This document shows, one piece after another, positions 20,823 through 31,720 of a DNA stretch of 64,000 bases. The stretch is from Rachicladosporium sp. CCFEE 5018 (Eukaryota; Ascomycota; Dothideomycetes; Cladosporiales; Cladosporiaceae): assembly GCA_002077045.2 (NCBI GenBank), contig KZ111144.1:1411439-1475438 (forward strand), written 5' to 3'. The notes beneath the pieces are model-generated. The model was not told the DNA's origin. It saw only the letters and a program-made list of their open reading frames with translations, and did not search any database. Position 1 is the first letter of the stretch, and every line of letters begins with the position of its first letter. The translations under genes and the position numbers were made by a program.

Positions 20823-21344
20823 GGCGGTATGGTCGGAGGAGACTGCGTTACGAAGCATATACATGAGCCAGGTGGCTGAGATGGCGAGCATGGACTGAAG
20901 AACGATTAGTAAGATACCCAAAAGTAACGCATACCAGAGCAGCTGCCCCGGCAGTCTCCGAACAGCATCATCGTACAGTCCCTCCAACAGCCTTGCAGCG
21001 CCCTCACTGCTATCGACTGCGCCGCGATGTGGGCTCCGCCGTGCGAACGCTTGTGAGTGGGTGTCAGGAAACCAACAGATCGCCTCAATTGGCTACCTCT
21101 CGATGGCTCTGCTCGACCTTCTTCTCGCTGCGAGGAGGTACTATGCAGTGTCCATGTTCAGATGGAGTCACAAGTAAGTCTGCATCAATATCACCTGCCA
21201 ACCCCTCCGTCGCGCGGCATCACATGCTCGCAACTCTCCTCAAGCAAACGCTCCCCTCCTCTCCTTCACCACTCCCTCACCACTCCCTCACCACTCCCTC
21301 ACCCTCACTGCTCCTTACCTCTCAACGCACACAACACATCCAGA
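20823..21344. other. Intergenic region with CT-rich leader
   Basis: 522 bp. The 3' part is a pyrimidine-rich tract with an 11-bp tandem repeat just before the next ATG, fitting a promoter/5' UTR. No gene seen. Confidence 0.5.
21268..21300 (+). repeat. 11-bp tandem repeat, three copies
   Basis: Unit accactccctc repeated three times exactly, 45 bp upstream of the ATG. The second copy of the block has two units at 37891-37912, so the tract differs between the copies. Confidence 0.9.
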
Positions 21345-22405
21345 ATGCCGATCGTCACCCGCCGCACGCATCGCCAGCACCACTACCACTCCAACGGCCG
21401 CGACTACCTCGCCTCCCTCCTCGACTGGCCTTCAGCCACCATCCTCGAAAACTTCCTCCGCTCCACTTCAGTCCGCCCGCACCTTCAGCATTGGATCAGG
21501 CTCTGCTATGAGACTCCGCATCGCTTCCACGAGGCTGTGGAGTGGATTAATACGGGGCCGAAGGGGTATTACTATCATCCGGGCGATCTGGAAGAGGATC
21601 TGCTGTTGGAGTGTCTGAGTTATGGGCGAGTGCGGGTGGAGTGATGGGAGATAAAGAGAGGTGGAGTGATGAGGACGCGGAGACTGGGGACTGCATTACG
21701 ATGGAGCTTTGGGCTAGGACGATTTGGAGAATTGTGCAAGACTGCTCGGTAGCAGGTGGGTGGATGGAAGGGATGAGGGAAGTTGAAGCTTACGGCTTTA
21801 TGGGTGAGGTACTTTGCATCGCTTTTCACTCGTTGGCTTTCCGCGGGAAGGATAGCTGTTACTGGGGTATCATCGTCGGGGAGAGTAAGAAAGCGCAGGT
21901 GGCGTGGGAGAATGGCAGAGAGGCTTGGGAGGAGGCGTTCGGGGAGCCGTTCCCGACTGCAGAGGAGGAGGAGGTGATGGATGTTGAGAGTGAGGTTAGC
22001 GGTAGTGAAGTCGGGAGTGAAGGGATGGCGAAAACCTCATCGGAATTGAGCGATGTTTTGACTGCGGTCGACGAGCCCGAATCCCCGGGTACTAATGCTT
22101 TGCTCCGTGAAGCTGCGGTCGAAGAGCTGCTCTCGCCTGTCAACTCAGACACCGGCATCATGGCCTGGCGCGCTGGCGTCGAGAAGTTGAACCCCGATTT
22201 GGCCCAGTTCGATGAGCTAGCGGCGATATTGAACCAGCCTAATGATGAGTCTGAGCGTGTTGAGCTAAGCGAGCCCATCACGCCAGTAAGTGTAGGGAAG
22301 GTCCGGCGTGGAATCAAGAGGCCGGATCTAGATGCTCGAGGAAGTGGACTCGCGACACCGCGGTCGCTTGTTGTGGGGGGGAGGGTGCTGCGGGCGAGGA
22401 AGTGA
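21345..22405 (+). pseudogene. Frameshifted copy of a 353-aa unknown protein
   Basis: The copy at 37957-39018 encodes 353 aa without interruption. Here the same frame (MPIVTRRTHRQHHYHSNGRD...) ends after 99 residues at 21644, because one nucleotide is missing in the stretch after gagtgt (about 21612-21640, where contig 2 has 28 nt and this copy 27). The remainder is open in the next frame to 22405 (GDKERWSDEDAETG...). No intron of usable size can bridge the break. Either a real loss-of-function allele or a sequencing error; the rest of the frame is well preserved, so the lesion is recent. Confidence 0.7.
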
Positions 22406-22789
22406 GGGTTTCTGACATTGGGCATGTCATCGCTGTCGCGTGGGACTGAGACGGTCTTGTGCTTCTACAATGGATCAGGAACGGAGTGGCTGCAGATGAG
22501 AGTCCATGGAGAGACCGCAGAGAGTCTGCGGGTCCTGAGCGAGAGAAGGATTGATCGCTGCCGCTCAATGAGGCAGTGATCTATCGCTGCACCGCTGCGA
22601 CAGACGGTACAAGCACGCTTCGCGTGGTGATGATTTGGAAATGAGTCGGAGAACAGTGGCATGGCAGCTCGAGCCTCCGCTTCCTGCCTCATAATCGAGG
22701 TCACTTGAGGACTAGATGGTATGAAGTAGATACTCGTCAGTCCATAAATCCAAGTACACTTTCGCCGAGGTCCCCACCGCACCTCGCAC
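22406..22789. other. Intergenic region between convergent genes
   Basis: 384 bp between the 3' ends of the frameshifted gene and the MFS gene; probably both 3' UTRs. Nothing else seen. Confidence 0.5.
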
Positions 22790-24441
22790 TCACAAATTGT
22801 ACTTGAACTTCGGATCATCATCCCCCAAATCATCCGCATCCGGCCCCTCCAGCAAATGATCCCTCTGCCCACTAGCCTTCTTCTTATTCTGCCCAACAAG
22901 GTAGAGGTACATCGCCACCGTCATCACGCCCGTCATGAGCAAAAGCGCCAGACTGACTCCATACCCGGTCTTATAACGCGGAGCTTCTTTGACGAGGAAG
23001 ATATTGCTCGCCACGATGCCGCCAGCATTTCCCCAGCCGATTTGCGCCGCGGAGGCGAACGCACGCTTGTAGTGCCCGCCGGTGTTGTTCATTAGCCAGG
23101 ATACGGAGATGGGTTGGACGATGTAGCCTGCGCCCACGAGACAGAAGAGGGCGAAGTACTTGGCCCCTACTGGCAGGCCCGCCTGGGCGAGGAGGATGAT
23201 GTAGCCTACAGAGCCAACTGTAACGCCTAGTAGGACGAAGCCGAAGCGGTGCCGGACTTTGTCACTGATGTAGCAGACTGAGAGGCAGATTACTGCGGCC
23301 ACGGCGTAGATCGGTATGCTCATTACTTGGGCGCGGACGGCGGTGTAGCCCATTTCGACGAGGATGGAGGGGATGAAGAAGTTGGTGGCGTAGTTTGTGT
23401 TGACTATGCCGAAGAACATGAGGGTGCTATGTTGCCGTCAGTCAGCAGGATGGGTGCAAGGAGTGTTGAGAGGCGTTGCTTACCCGATCCAGATCTTCCA
23501 ATCGCTGAAGACACGCTTGGTGTTCCAGCGGTCCATCTTGGCGCTCTCGGCGCGGTCGATGGAAAGGCGAGCAAGCAGACAGGCGCGCTCTTCAGCGTTC
23601 AGGAATTTTGCTTCGTGTGGCCAATCAACCAGGAGGAACGGCATAGCCATGGCGACTACCGTTGTGACGAGGCCTTCGATAATGAAGATCCAGCGCCAGG
23701 CGAGCCAGCCACGCGTACCATTCAGACCCGAGGCGATGGCGTATGCTAGCAGACCACCAAATGCGCTGCATCCATGTCAGTGACTAAGCTCCAGGGCGAA
23801 CCGGGTAGGTACGGATCCACTCACCCAGCGACAATTCCGGAGGTGTACCACCAGCTGAGTCGCTTCGGCAGTTCGAACCGTTTGTAGTACATGCTAATCA
23901 GGTAGATCGATCCCGGTCCGAGTCCAGCTTCGAAGATACCGAGGAGAAAGCGTACTGCGACTAGCTGAGGGTAGGTCTGCACAAAGCCCATGCACATGTT
24001 CATGATGCCTGCCGAAGTCAGTATGTAGGTGGGTGGTGTACTACTCAAGGTGAACTCACCACAGCCAAACAGCAACGCACTAAGCCAGATGCTAGGCCTC
24101 AGCTTCTTCATAACCAAGTTGCTTGGTATCTCCAATAGTATGAATGGGATAAAGAGGATAAGTAGTGCGACGTTGTAGTTCGTTCCCCGGAGATCGATGT
24201 CTTTCGCCATGCCTTGAATCTTGGCATTTCCTATGTTCACGCGATCGAGGAAAGATAGCATAAAGAGAAGCAGGATAGGTGGAAGCACGCGAAGGTCGCA
24301 TTTGCGCACAACTCTTCGTTCGAGTGCGGGATCGATGTGGTGTTGGTTTTCGACCGGAAGCGAGGTGTCTGAGCCCAGGGACGCTGTGAACTTTGACTTC
24401 TCGTCCTCTGCCGTAAGAGGCACTGGCAAAGCTTCCGACAT
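22790..24441 (-). CDS. MFS transporter, allantoate permease (anion:cation symporter) type
   Basis: Four exons, complement(join(22790..23426,23484..23765,23825..24008,24060..24441)), 494 aa. The start at 24441 (MSEALPVPL) is preferred to 24540. It has the family signature FLDRVNIGNAKIQG at the first transmembrane segment, about 12 hydrophobic segments, and the C-terminal cytoplasmic tail GPDADDLGDDD. Introns are 51, 59 and 57 nt, all GT..AG, and each preserves frame. The family (Dal5-like) imports carboxylates, allantoate, vitamins and similar anions at the plasma membrane. The second copy (39286-40932) has a 1-nt deletion. Next genes are a PTH11-like receptor, an FAD monooxygenase and an amidase, so it may import a substrate for them (inference). 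Confidence 0.85.
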
Positions 24442-26033
24442 CTTCGTGACGTGCTCAACGGTGTAGGAATGAAAGTGCCGCCAGTGGCTATGATTCTTCC
24501 GTTCCCCGACACCAAATGCGATTGACGAAAGAAAGGCCACAGTGTGCAGCGGAAGGCTAGGATTGCGTACCTCAGAAGTATATGAAGTCGCAGATTGCCT
24601 AGCGGGTGTAACGCAAGCGGCGGCAGTTACTCGAGCTCACCCGTAGCCCGCAGCTCCAAGCTGCCGCGCCGCAAGCATCGCATAGATACTGGCAGTGAGC
24701 TCGCGTATGCCACGGCACGTGAGAGCCGGCTCGCCATGTGGAAGCCAACGTTGAACCCTGTCATTGTGAGGCCGGGAGCCCTCATGCCAGCTCTGCCACT
24801 GGGATGCAGAGTCGTTCCAAGCGCTGCATATGAGCTAATCGGCTAGTGACATTGCGATGCCCTACGCACATTGATTCAGTTTCATGATCCGCATTTGCCA
24901 GGCTGTCAACGGGTACTGCAGCACCATCCACCATCGGTGAACGGATTGTCATTCGCTGCACGTCGTAGCATTGCTTTGTGCTCGAGTCTCTCGACGGGGT
25001 TTCCCGAGCTCAACACACGATGCATGGCTGTGCCTACGTTGGCCTGAACATCATCGACGTGGAGATGCTTCACTGGCATTGCTGTGCCTGCAGAGGTGAC
25101 GTGTGCGGCGTCTGAGCACTGGACACGATGGGCGGTCCCCAGTGCCACGAAAGGCGATGATCGCCGCATCTGCGATCGATGAAGCATGTTAGATGTCCAT
25201 CCCACTCATGTAATTGCACGCAATCAAGAGGAAGCTTGGCGAGAGGTGCGAATAAAGACTAGGCTTCGAAAAATCCCGGTCGCCCCGTCGTCCCCTGAAG
25301 TCATCCCGCTGTTGACAAGGCTCGTGCCAGCTGCCGAGAGATCTGACTTGCCAGCCCGTATCATTGCGAGTCAGCTACATTGTGCGATCGATGCTGCATA
25401 TACCATCGCCAGCACTGCCAATTGGTCCGGTGAGAGGCATTGCAGACGCTGCGTCATTCACTTGCCCCGATGGGAATCGCGCCGACGATAGTCTGTTCCT
25501 CCGGACTAGACTCCCGGCCTTCCACTACCGAGACTGCGGTTCTGCAGGATCACTTGCGGTCTTGGGCTTGTTGAGAGAGCACGCGCTGGGCGTGGCATTG
25601 CGATGGTACTCTCCAACCTGCGAGCACTGTGCCCACGCGAAGCGTTTGAACCTGCTTGAGCCCTGTTCTCTGCTCCCTCGTCTGTTTGAAATAAGCAAGC
25701 ACGGTCAGTGCTCTGAAGTGCTCGAACGGAGCATGTACCGTCACAGCGCTACGATCGTCGCGAACATGGCGCTATGCTCTCGCCTGACGGTGTGTATTTT
25801 GGCGTGCTGCTACTACGCCATTCGCTTTGGTGTCTGTAGGATCGTTCTGCATCGAGATAGTGCTTGAGCAACAACTCCAAAAGGTCCTTCAGAGATATTC
25901 GCCTATTCTGTTTCTTGAAGCGGCACTCGAGCTTCTTGATTACGGCTGGGAGTCTCTTTCGTCTCAGTTTTGAAGGGACGCATATCACACTCTGATCTGG
26001 TGGCAACACAGTGCACGCTTCGATGCATGCAGG
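24442..26033. other. Long intergenic region (1.6 kb)
   Basis: Divergent promoter space between the MFS gene and the PTH11-like gene. Several open frames exist (for example 25364-25867 plus) but the two copies differ in them mainly at amino-acid-changing positions, so they look non-coding. By eye the stretch 25140-25870 matches 41630-42360 at roughly 97-98%, closer than most genes in the block. Confidence 0.5.
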
Positions 26034-27346
26034 ATGGCTGTCACGGCACCCTTGATATCCAATCCAGCGGAGAACCGCGGACCAGTCCTAATCGTCTGGT
26101 TTGTGGCATTTGTGTGCGTTGCGCTTGCGTTCATCGGGCTGCGCCTGGCTATCCGCATACACCGACAGCTCCTGGGCTGGGTAGGTCGAGCGTTGAAGAG
26201 GTCAATTCCTATGAGCGAACAGCTAACAGCGACTGCAGGACGACTTGACGATTGTGCTAGCCTCCATTGCATCAATCGCGCAGACGATCTTCGTCGGTGT
26301 CGCTGTTCACCATGGCTACGGCAGGCACATGGGCGATATCTCGAAGTTGGAGCTGAAGAAAGCCCAGTTCTGGTTCTACATCTGTCAGATCTGCTACAAA
26401 TGCGTCATATGGCCGACAAAGATCTCCATCCTGTTGATGTACCTCCGGATCTTCGGCGACACGCCCTCGATACGAGCATATGGAATGAAGTTTCGCCATC
26501 TGGCATTGGGACTGATGGCGGTCGTAGTGATGATCTTTGTCGCAACGTCGGTCGTTGGAGTGTTCGCTTGTACGCCTGTACGATTTTCTTGGGATAAGTC
26601 TATAGCGGGTGGACATTGCGTAAAGCAGATCCCTTGGTGGTACTCGTATGCTGCGTTGAACATCTCGACGGACATCGCGATTCTTGCGCTACCAATGCCG
26701 CTCATTCACGGTCTGATGCAGATCAAGAAGCGACAGAAGCTGATATTGACCGGGATATTCTTGCTAGGAGGATTGTGAGTGTGCTCCATCTCCACCAATG
26801 GGATTCAGACTAACACTATCAAGCGTCTGTGTGGTCACGATTGTGCGCATGACGACGCTCAAGACAGGCTCTGGCGCAGCAGACCCCACCTACAACGGCG
26901 TCAATACTCTACAGTGGACCGGTGTGGAGACAAACGTTGGCCTCATATGTGCCTGTCTGCCTCTCCTCCGTCCGGTGCTCAACCGCGTCATCCCCTGGTT
27001 CGGTCAACGGACCGTGGCAGGGACCTACAACCGTCCGACAGCTCAAGCAGCTGTACCATATCATTCGAACAGTGCAGAGCGTAAGCAGCGCGCCACAACG
27101 AACAATCGAAGTTCATGGCAGAAGTGGACTATGCAAGGTGACACGGTGATCTTGAACGATATTTCTACGCATGGGCCAGAGAGTAGGAGCAGCAGTCAAG
27201 TGGGCATTACAGACGGTATCTTCAAGAAGGTGGATGTCGAGACTAAGGTCGAGAATCTGTATGATCAGGAGAATGAGCGAGATCGAGAGCATGACAGGAG
27301 GGAGGTGCAAATGCCGAGGGCTACGGAGATGAGGAATGTTGTGTGA
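26034..27346 (+). CDS. PTH11-like rhodopsin-fold integral membrane protein
   Basis: Three exons, join(26034..26180,26239..26774,26824..27346), 401 aa. The exon 1/2 junction forms the hallmark WDDLTIV of the fungal rhodopsin-type (PTH11-related) family. About seven hydrophobic segments precede a soluble charged C-terminal tail of some 120 residues (ERDREHDRREVQ). Also typical are the CTPVRFSWD segment with its Cys and the GGHC loop. Introns are 58 and 49 nt; the second acceptor is AAG here but CAG in the other copy, which fixes the junction. Family members are candidate G-protein-coupled or sensory receptors at the plasma membrane. Ligand unknown. Confidence 0.85.
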
Positions 27347-27994
27347 AGTGGTTTCCATATGGGAGGTCAAGACGATCGATGTACATACATCTGGAATGAT
27401 TGCTGTCATGTGCTGGAAGAGTCCCTGCCAGCATCATGCTCGTTCCCAGTCTGGTCTTTCGAAGCATCCGCCAGCCCAACACTAGAGGCCGTCTCAACAG
27501 CATTTGTTCCGGAGATGAGTATTTGGTGCTGGCTTCCAGGATCCTCAAACGACCTCCACGCCATCCCACGAGCTCATATCTCGATCGGCAGATCGTACGC
27601 CACGCTCATCGGCGGCGCACCCCTGCATGCACACTGACACGGACCCTTGCAAGCTTGCATGAAGTCATCAAAATCAATATGCGGCTGTGCAGTAGTTTCT
27701 GTCGTTTGGTTATGTCCATACGATCCATAGTAGTATGTTGCTGTGCAGATCGAGGTCCTCGATTGGCAGGTATGTAGCGAGCCGCACATGGCTGTCATGA
27801 TGGTCCGCACGAAGAACGACTGCCGTGACCGCAGGCCGCTGGTATCGTTTGGAAGTAGAGGCACGTAGCGTGAAGTCCTTCTCAAAGACAGCCGAAGTAG
27901 TAACGAGTAGCACCTCACTGCGATTGACCGCATTGAATGGGAGCGCGAGTACCTACAACCTCTCCCTCAAGTCCCACCAATACTCCAGCGCCAG
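27347..27994. other. Intergenic region
   Basis: 648 bp between the PTH11-like gene and the monooxygenase. A minus-strand frame at 27574-27933 (119 aa, Cys-containing C-terminus) is open in both copies, but I found no supporting motif or start context. Otherwise promoter/3' UTR. Confidence 0.4.
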
Positions 27995-28726
27995 ATGGGC
28001 AAAATGTCAACAAGTCGCAAGGATGATTTCCACGTGATCATCGTAGGAGCTGGTAAGGATTCTGCTCAATAGCTTCGAGCAGGTAGCTTTACTAACGTTA
28101 CTCTTCAGGTCTCTGTGGCCTCCTCATCGCTCAAGGTCTCAAGAAGCATGGCATATCATTCAGGATCTACGAGAAGGAGTCGACGGCTGGTCGATCGCGT
28201 GACTGGGGCATGGCCTACTTCTGGTCGGCGGACTACTTGCCCTACCTACTGCCTGAGCAACTCGTAGACAGATTGCCGGAAGTGCAGGTAGATCCGTTCT
28301 ACAAGGCGCAGCCCGTTGAGTCGATGACCGTCACGAATGGACTGGACGGCAGTGCGATCAAGGTTGTGCCAAGTCCAGGTGGCAGGCGAGTGGGAAGGAA
28401 AGCGATCCGGAAGTTGTTTGCTGAGGGTATTGACATCAAGGTATGCTGATGCAATGTTATCTTTGTAATCGCGTGCTGATGGACCTCAAGTACGACCACA
28501 AGCTGGCATCCATATCATACCCCTCGAAGGACAAAGTGATTGCAACCTTTGAGAATGGCACTACGGCCGTCGGCAGCATCCTCATCGGCTCCGATGGTGG
28601 CGGCTCAGCCGTTCGAAGATCTCTCTTGGGTCCACTCGCAGAGCCAAAGCGGCTCCCTTTGTACATGGTGAACTTCAATGCGCGATATCGCAACCCAGAA
28701 CATGCCGTTTTCATCAGATCCGGGCT
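27995..28726 (+). CDS. FAD-dependent monooxygenase, 5' part (cut by gap)
   Basis: Exons 27995..28052, 28109..28440 and 28491..28726, running into the N gap. N-terminus DDFHVIIVGAGLCGLLIAQG gives the GxGxxG FAD-binding motif; exon 3 has ILIGSDGGGSAVRR, the conserved DG motif of group A flavoprotein hydroxylases. The start at 27995 (MGKMSTS) is in frame with a second Met at 28004. The second intron (50 nt) uses an AAG acceptor. The sequence continues without a break in contig 3: the last 358 bp are identical to 45316-45673. Confidence 0.8.
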
Positions 28727-28826
28727 NNNNNNNNNNNNNNNNNNNNNNNNNNNNNNNNNNNNNNNNNNNNNNNNNNNNNNNNNNNNNNNNNNNNNNNNNN
28801 NNNNNNNNNNNNNNNNNNNNNNNNNN
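28727..28826. other. Assembly gap of 100 N
   Basis: Exactly 100 N, the usual scaffolding placeholder for a gap of unknown size. It joins the middle of a monooxygenase gene to the middle of a Pus7 gene, so it does not mark a natural junction. Confidence 0.98.
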
Positions 28827-30566
28827 CGCAAACCTCGCGACCAGCCCATCGTCCAGTCCGAGGTCATCCCAGAGAAGTCAAAGCGCACAGAAGCCCACTC
28901 TGCCATCCGGGAGATCTTCCTTTCCAAGCTCGAGACGCTCACCCTTCAGGAGGTACCTGGTGCAATCAGCATTCGCGCCGCGCCTCCTCAGCGAGCAGGT
29001 GGCCGGACAGATGTGCCGACCAGGAGCCGCGGTGGCAAGAACCACAAGGGACCCACATCATGGACAGAACTGGGCGGCGAGTACCTGCACTTCACTCTCC
29101 ACAAGGAGAACAAGGACACGATGGAAGTGCTGCACTTCATTGCATCACAACTCAAGCTCAACATTCGGAATGTGGGGTTCGCAGGCACCAAAGATCGCCG
29201 TGGCGTGACCGTCCAGCGCGTGTCAATGTACCGCGTGCGCAAAGAGCAACTACTGCCAATCACCCGCATGGCACGTAATTGGCACATTGGCGACCTGACA
29301 CACTCTAATCGCGGCCTCGAGCTGGGCGAGCTTCGCGGAAATGAGTTTCATCTTACGCTGCGCGACTGCCATCTTGCCTCTTCCCCATCTCAGGCACTCT
29401 CCGACCGCTTACCAGCTATTCGCTCCGCCGTGGAGTCTGCAACAGCCAAATTTCGTGAGAAAGGCTTCGTGAACTACTACGGCCTCCAACGATTCGGTAC
29501 CTTCAGCACAGGCACCCACGCCGTCGGCCGCCTGATTCTACAGAACAACCTCGAAGGCGCCGTGGACGCCATCCTCTCCTACCAGGACCACCTACTGCCC
29601 TCTGCTCAAGCTGCAAATCCGGGTCACAACATCCCTCAAGACGACATAGACCGTGCCGGCGCTATCGAGTACTGGCGTAAGACGGGCGATAGCCGCGAGG
29701 CGTGTCGGAGGCTTCCACGCCGCTTTCAAGCCGAGAATAGTATCATTGCATTTCTTGGTGCGAAGGGCAATGGGAAAGGCAGTGCGCAGACGAAAGACTG
29801 GCAAGGCGCACTGATGAGCATTCAGAGAGGGCTGCGCTTGATGTACGTGCACGCTTACCAGAGCCTGATCTGGAACCTCGTAGCTGGACGGAGGCTAAGA
29901 CTGTTTGGCGGGCGAGTCGTGGAAGGTGACTTAGTCGTCGTCGGCGAAAAAGAGAAAGCGACCGGCACCGTCCAAGAGACTGAGACGGAGAAAATCGACC
30001 AAGACGGCGAAGTCATCATCAAGCCCCTCAACGAAGACGGCATCAGCCTCGCAGAAGAGCGCTTCGTGCGTGCCCGCCCTCTCAGCAAAGCTGAAGCCGA
30101 AAGCGGACGCTACGACGTCTTCGACCTCGTGCTCCCGCAGCCAGGCTGGGACGTCGTGTACCCCGCCAACGAAATCGGGGAGCACTACAAGGAAGTCATG
30201 GTCAGTGAGATCGGTGGCGGCTTGGACCCACACGATATGCGCAGGACGTTCAAAGATGCTAGTTTGTCGGGCAGCTATCGTAAGATTATGGCTAGGCCGG
30301 GGGGGCTGGATGTTGAGGTTAAGACTTATGGGGTGGAGGGGGAGCAATTGGTGGAAACGGATGTGGAGAGGGTGGTGAGGTTGGAGATGGGGGGTGAGGA
30401 GAAGGTCGAGGTGGAGGGGAAGGCGAAGGAGGTGAAGGAGGGCGATAAGATTGCTGTGGTGCTCAAGATGCAGTTGGGAAGTAGTCAGTATGCTACTATG
30501 GCTTTGCGGGAGCTGACCAAGGGAGGGGCGGTGGCTTATAAGCCTGAGTACTCTACTGTGCGGTGA
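28827..30566 (+). CDS. PUS7: Pus7 pseudouridine synthase, second copy, 5' truncated by gap
   Basis: Open from the gap edge, 579 aa to the stop; equivalent to residues 227-805 of the copy at 10109-12526. It keeps the catalytic GTKDRRGVT and the NYYGLQRFGTFSTG motif. Differences are few and conservative until the C-terminal 40 residues or so, where the Glu/Lys-rich segment differs in sequence and length (EMGGEEKVEVEGKAKE). The frame that continues upstream through the N run is an artefact of the gap. Likely an allele, not a second gene. Confidence 0.9.
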   Translation, partial: RKPRDQPIVQSEVIPEKSKRTEAHSAIREIFLSKLETLTLQEVPGAISIRAAPPQRAGGRTDVPTRSRGGKNHKGPTSWTELGGEYLHFTLHKENKDTMEVLHFIASQLKLNIRNVGFAGTKDRRGVTVQRVSMYRVRKEQLLPITRMARNWHIGDLTHSNRGLELGELRGNEFHLTLRDCHLASSPSQALSDRLPAIRSAVESATAKFREKGFVNYYGLQRFGTFSTGTHAVGRLILQNNLEGAVDAILSYQDHLLPSAQAANPGHNIPQDDIDRAGAIEYWRKTGDSREACRRLPRRFQAENSIIAFLGAKGNGKGSAQTKDWQGALMSIQRGLRLMYVHAYQSLIWNLVAGRRLRLFGGRVVEGDLVVVGEKEKATGTVQETETEKIDQDGEVIIKPLNEDGISLAEERFVRARPLSKAEAESGRYDVFDLVLPQPGWDVVYPANEIGEHYKEVMVSEIGGGLDPHDMRRTFKDASLSGSYRKIMARPGGLDVEVKTYGVEGEQLVETDVERVVRLEMGGEEKVEVEGKAKEVKEGDKIAVVLKMQLGSSQYATMALRELTKGGAVAYKPEYSTVR

Positions 30567-30683
30567 GAGCATCAAGGAACGCGGTGGAGGCGAACGGGGA
30601 TGACGACTTTGGTGTGATACTGAGATGGCCGAGTGCTCGACTGCATGCTGTAAGTTACCGCGGAGGGCAGACGTTAGCTCCTA

Positions 30684-31457
30684 TCATCGCGGAAACCCTT
30701 CAGGGGGATCTATAGACCTCAACAAAATCCCCCTCACCCTCTCAACCCACGCTCCCTGCTGCTCAGCCGTACTCCGCTCCCAATCCGCCTCCTCATCCTT
30801 ATCCGCCCAATCCGCAATCCACACCTCCACCCTCTCCAACTTCAACACCCTCAAAGCATAGATCCCCGCCAAGCGCGCATCGCGGTCACTCTGTGTAAGC
30901 ACGGTCTGGTTCCTCCCGACCGTGAATTCGTCACCCTCGTAATGCTCACTCGTTAGCTCCACGTACACCCTTAAGTGTCGCACGTTGAGCAGTCACGTAG
31001 TAACGAGCGGACTGGGCAGCGTGCCCCAGTAGAGCGCGTGCTCAGTGTCACAGAGCGTCAGCTTACGGATGCAAGCTGCTTGCCATGGCCGCAAACGTGC
31101 TACGAGGCTATTCAGGAGAAGGCAGCTAGTGAAGACAAAGTCGGCGGTGATGAAGACTAGCTTTAAGAGCTCGGTGTATATCAAATGGCAGGTTAGGAGG
31201 ATTTACAGCGCTTGCGCGACGGAGTCCTGGCATCCTCGGTGGCGGAGGCCGTAGGTTTTGCGAGCAGCATGAGGGGCGGCGGCGTTGGTTTTGTCGGAGT
31301 CCGATTTCGCGCAGAGGTTGGCGCGGAAGCGGAGTGATTTTATGGACGTGTGGCGGAATTGGATTGTCCATGGCGTGAGGACTTGGTCCCAGATTTGGGC
31401 GCGGACGTCTGGTGGAAGGGCGAGGAGCTTGGATGACTTGGTCAAGTTGGAAGACAT
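30684..31457 (-). pseudogene. LPxDIRxxIW-family paralog 2, second copy, broken by two stops
   Basis: 258 codons from MSSNLTKSS to the stop, aligned to the intact copy at 13811-14863. One in-frame TAA lies at 31203-31205 (Arg codon CGC in the other copy) and one TGA at 30993-30995 (Cys codon TGC). Sequence resumes in the same frame after each (ILLTCHLIYTELLKLVF; LLNVRHLRVYVELT). No intron removes them. The gene ends with GFPR-stop and lacks the 110-residue tail of the other copy. Confidence 0.8.
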
Positions 31458-31720
31458 GTCTCTTACTGGTGGCCGGATCACTTCTTTGCTGTTGACTCCT
31501 GGATCGGAGGAACTATTGCCTGACGCGCTGGGATCAACAACAGCGACTGTGCGTGCTTCGTTGTGATGCAGACCATTACGCTCCGTGCACATGCAGCCAC
31601 AAAGCTTGCTGTTAATGCTGATGCCTTGCAGCCTCAGGCAGGCGTCTATGCCCATGCAATGGCGACCGATATCGTATAAGTGCCTAACATCCTCCTTGAG
31701 TCTTCACCACACCGGCTCAG

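Larger units (their letters stand above)
10787..28726 (+). repeat. Copy A of a large duplicated block
   Basis: About 17.9 kb with a collinear counterpart at 28827-45215. All genes are in the same order and orientation except that LPxDIRxxIW paralog 1 (12724-13689) and its surroundings (about 12540-14115) are missing from the other copy. Divergence ranges from about 2% to about 10% by eye. Probably the primary haplotype, with the other copy its allele or homeolog. Confidence 0.9.

Noticed and set aside
25364..25867. 167-codon frame in the long intergenic region, also open in the second copy
   Set aside because: Differences between the copies mostly change amino acids, there is no motif, and several frames are open here on both strands. 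It looks non-coding.
27574..27933. 119-codon minus-strand frame open in both copies, with a Cys-containing C-terminus
   Set aside because: No convincing start, splice or domain evidence; nucleotide changes between copies are about as often replacing as silent. Kept only as a note.
28443..30566. A 707-codon frame running from the monooxygenase through the N gap into Pus7
   Set aside because: It exists only because N codons are read as open. The gap joins two unrelated gene interiors; it is not a fusion gene.
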